Made by a program: the position numbers and the translations under genes | The notes under the pieces: generated by a model | Databases searched by the model: none | What the model was told of the DNA's origin: nothing | Seen by the model: only the letters and a program-made list of their open reading frames with translations | Origin: Alphaproteobacteria bacterium | Lineage (GTDB): Bacteria; Pseudomonadota; Alphaproteobacteria; Micavibrionales; UBA2020 | DNA length: 19,890 nt | Reading direction: 5' to 3' | NCBI GenBank assembly: GCA_029266795.1 | Contig: JAQSWE010000077.1 | Span: 1-19,890 of the forward strand | In this document: positions 18,804 to 19,890 of the stretch, in pieces | Position numbering within the stretch: the first letter of the stretch is position 1 | Layout of the letters: each line of letters begins with the position of its first letter

Positions 18804-19890
18804 CCGAGAAAACCGAAGCGCCGGAAACCGGTTCAAAGGGCATGTATTTGACGCCGGAGAAGCCGCTCGACCTCTCCTCCGTCGACTCTGATTTATTCTC
18901 CGCGATCCTCTCGGGCGAAGTCGAATTTGTGCGCTCCCGCTTTCGCGGCAACGACCGCATGAGCGACGCGGAGGCGGTCCTCATGATCCGCACCCGCCGC
19001 GCGGAAGAAGAAAAATCCTACGCCAAGCATGTGGCGGCAGAACATTACCAGCAAGAACAGGAAGACCCGGCGAAAAAAATCGGCACGGCGTTCTTCGGCG
19101 GCATGACTTACGACGCGTTCATGCGCAATATGTCGCGCCCCGACAACGGCCAGACGCGCCAGGGCATTCCCGAGGCCGACATGTTCGGCGGCTATATCAT
19201 GGGCGCCCGTTATTTCGACGCCTATGGCGGCGCTTACGACCAGCACGGCTACCAATTCGCGAACGGCAACTACAAAACCGCGGCGGGCGACCTGTTCGAC
19301 ATGGCGAAGGGCATCATCACACTGCTGGACGGCCGCGAGATCAAGCTGGCGCCGGAAATCGCGAAGAACGGCCGCGAAGTCATGATCATGGAAAAGACCC
19401 TGATGGACATCGCGATCGATGAATTCGACCAGCTTCAGGCGAAGACTGCGAATGATCTGGAGACGCCGTCGCTGAAGGGCAGCTTGATGAATACTGGTGA
19501 GGACGCGAAACCTTCTGCAAATGCATTGGACGTCGGCGCGCCCACGGGTGCGGCGATGGCAACGACGAGCGGCATTGCGGCGGCGGCGCTGCATGTGGCG
19601 GCACCGGCGGCGGTTGCAGCGGTTGCGGGCACGTCGACATCGGCGATCGACATGAATGCGGCGTTTGCGAATGACGAGGCGTTCCGCGCGGCCGCGTCGT
19701 ATGAAGAAGGCGGCGGTTTGAGCCGTATGAACAAAGGCCGGCCCGGCAGCGAAGTAGGCATGCGCATGGCTGCGGTGTTCGTCTTCGAAAACGCGGCGGC
19801 CGGCCATACCGGCGACGAGCTGTGCCATGTGCACAAGCATCAGGAACACCGTGTGAGGCAGGCAGTGCGTGACTCGTACAAGGGCCGCAA
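18800..19890 (+). CDS. Hypothetical protein with Ala-rich segment (3' end outside window)
   Basis: The frame is open from ATG 18800 to the window edge (about 363 residues). The start overlaps the upstream stop as ATGA and has AAGGGG 6 nt before it; an in-frame ATG at 18755 is an alternative. No known domain is recognised. It has a charged N-terminal third (RTRRAEEEKSYAKH), a Gly/Tyr/Phe-rich middle (FGGYIMGARYFDAYGGAYDQ), then a long alanine-rich, weakly hydrophobic stretch (about residues 248-280), and near the edge ELCHVHKHQEHRVRQ, a His cluster. No signal peptide is present. Residues 45-52 (RSRFRGND) resemble a repeat-derived peptide. It is probably co-translated with the flavoprotein. Confidence 0.75.
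   Translation, partial: MTEKTEAPETGSKGMYLTPEKPLDLSSVDSDLFSAILSGEVEFVRSRFRGNDRMSDAEAVLMIRTRRAEEEKSYAKHVAAEHYQQEQEDPAKKIGTAFFGGMTYDAFMRNMSRPDNGQTRQGIPEADMFGGYIMGARYFDAYGGAYDQHGYQFANGNYKTAAGDLFDMAKGIITLLDGREIKLAPEIAKNGREVMIMEKTLMDIAIDEFDQLQAKTANDLETPSLKGSLMNTGEDAKPSANALDVGAPTGAAMATTSGIAAAALHVAAPAAVAAVAGTSTSAIDMNAAFANDEAFRAAASYEEGGGLSRMNKGRPGSEVGMRMAAVFVFENAAAGHTGDELCHVHKHQEHRVRQAVRDSYKGR
18932..18955 (+). repeat. REP-like palindrome remnant inside a coding region
   Basis: The codons for RSRFRGND contain TCCCGCTTTCGCGG. This closely resembles the common dispersed palindrome GATTCCCGCTTTCGCGGG followed by AATGAC, whose translation in the same frame is DSRFRGND. I count 19 of 24 positions identical to that remembered consensus. 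It may be an old repeat insertion tolerated in frame, or chance. Confidence 0.35.

Noticed and set aside
18893..19849. A 318-codon minus-strand open frame
   Set aside because: Its product is full of Arg, Cys and His clusters, as expected of an antisense shadow of the Ala-rich plus-strand gene starting at 18800, which has a good ribosome binding site and a coupled start.

Overview
The window looks like a chromosomal segment of an alphaproteobacterium. The evidence is high-GC coding sequence with many C/G third positions, a TldD of typical proteobacterial length, a TTAA-N7-TTAA site of the kind bound by the alphaproteobacterial regulator CtrA, and at least two families of dispersed palindromic intergenic repeats. 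I cannot name the genus. No rRNA, tRNA, transposase, integrase, CRISPR array or phage structural gene was recognised.

Left part (1-3093): two minus-strand paralogous helical proteins of unknown function, the first running off the window edge, are separated by a cluster of REP-like hairpins. The second is divergent from tldD, and the shared intergenic region holds the CtrA-like site. 3094-6266: four tandem, visibly more AT-rich genes encode type IV pilin-like (pseudopilin-like) proteins. They keep the F..KY..PGD, FW.HL and IDRK.DDG.P signatures but lack the prepilin peptidase cleavage motif. A palindromic repeat closes the cluster.

Middle (6371-9382): on the minus strand lie a protein with seven MORN-like repeats, a small helical protein, and two small exported proteins; a short divergent gap leads to a plus-strand cytosine/nucleoside-deaminase homologue. 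The deaminase has lost the segment carrying the PCxxC zinc ligands.

9456-15813 is the most unusual region: nine consecutive, co-oriented, divergent paralogues of about 220-257 residues, packed as two blocks (2 + 7 genes) in which every internal junction is an ATGA overlap. I do not recognise the family. All nine share a Y-x-x-F-like N-terminal motif, a central F-x-x-L-x-x-A-E-x-x-M-like helix with an invariant Glu, and a C-terminal tail of the form AP-x-TARF-x-R. The same tail, with APKTARF identical, ends the otherwise unrelated MORN-like protein at 6371-7081, so the tail behaves as a portable module (sorting, secretion or docking signal).

Right part (15897-19890): an aldo/keto reductase, a membrane-anchored SAM-dependent methyltransferase, a nitronate monooxygenase-like flavoprotein whose usual active-site His appears to be Gln, and a partial gene of unknown function that overlaps it by ATGA and contains a short stretch resembling a REP-derived peptide.
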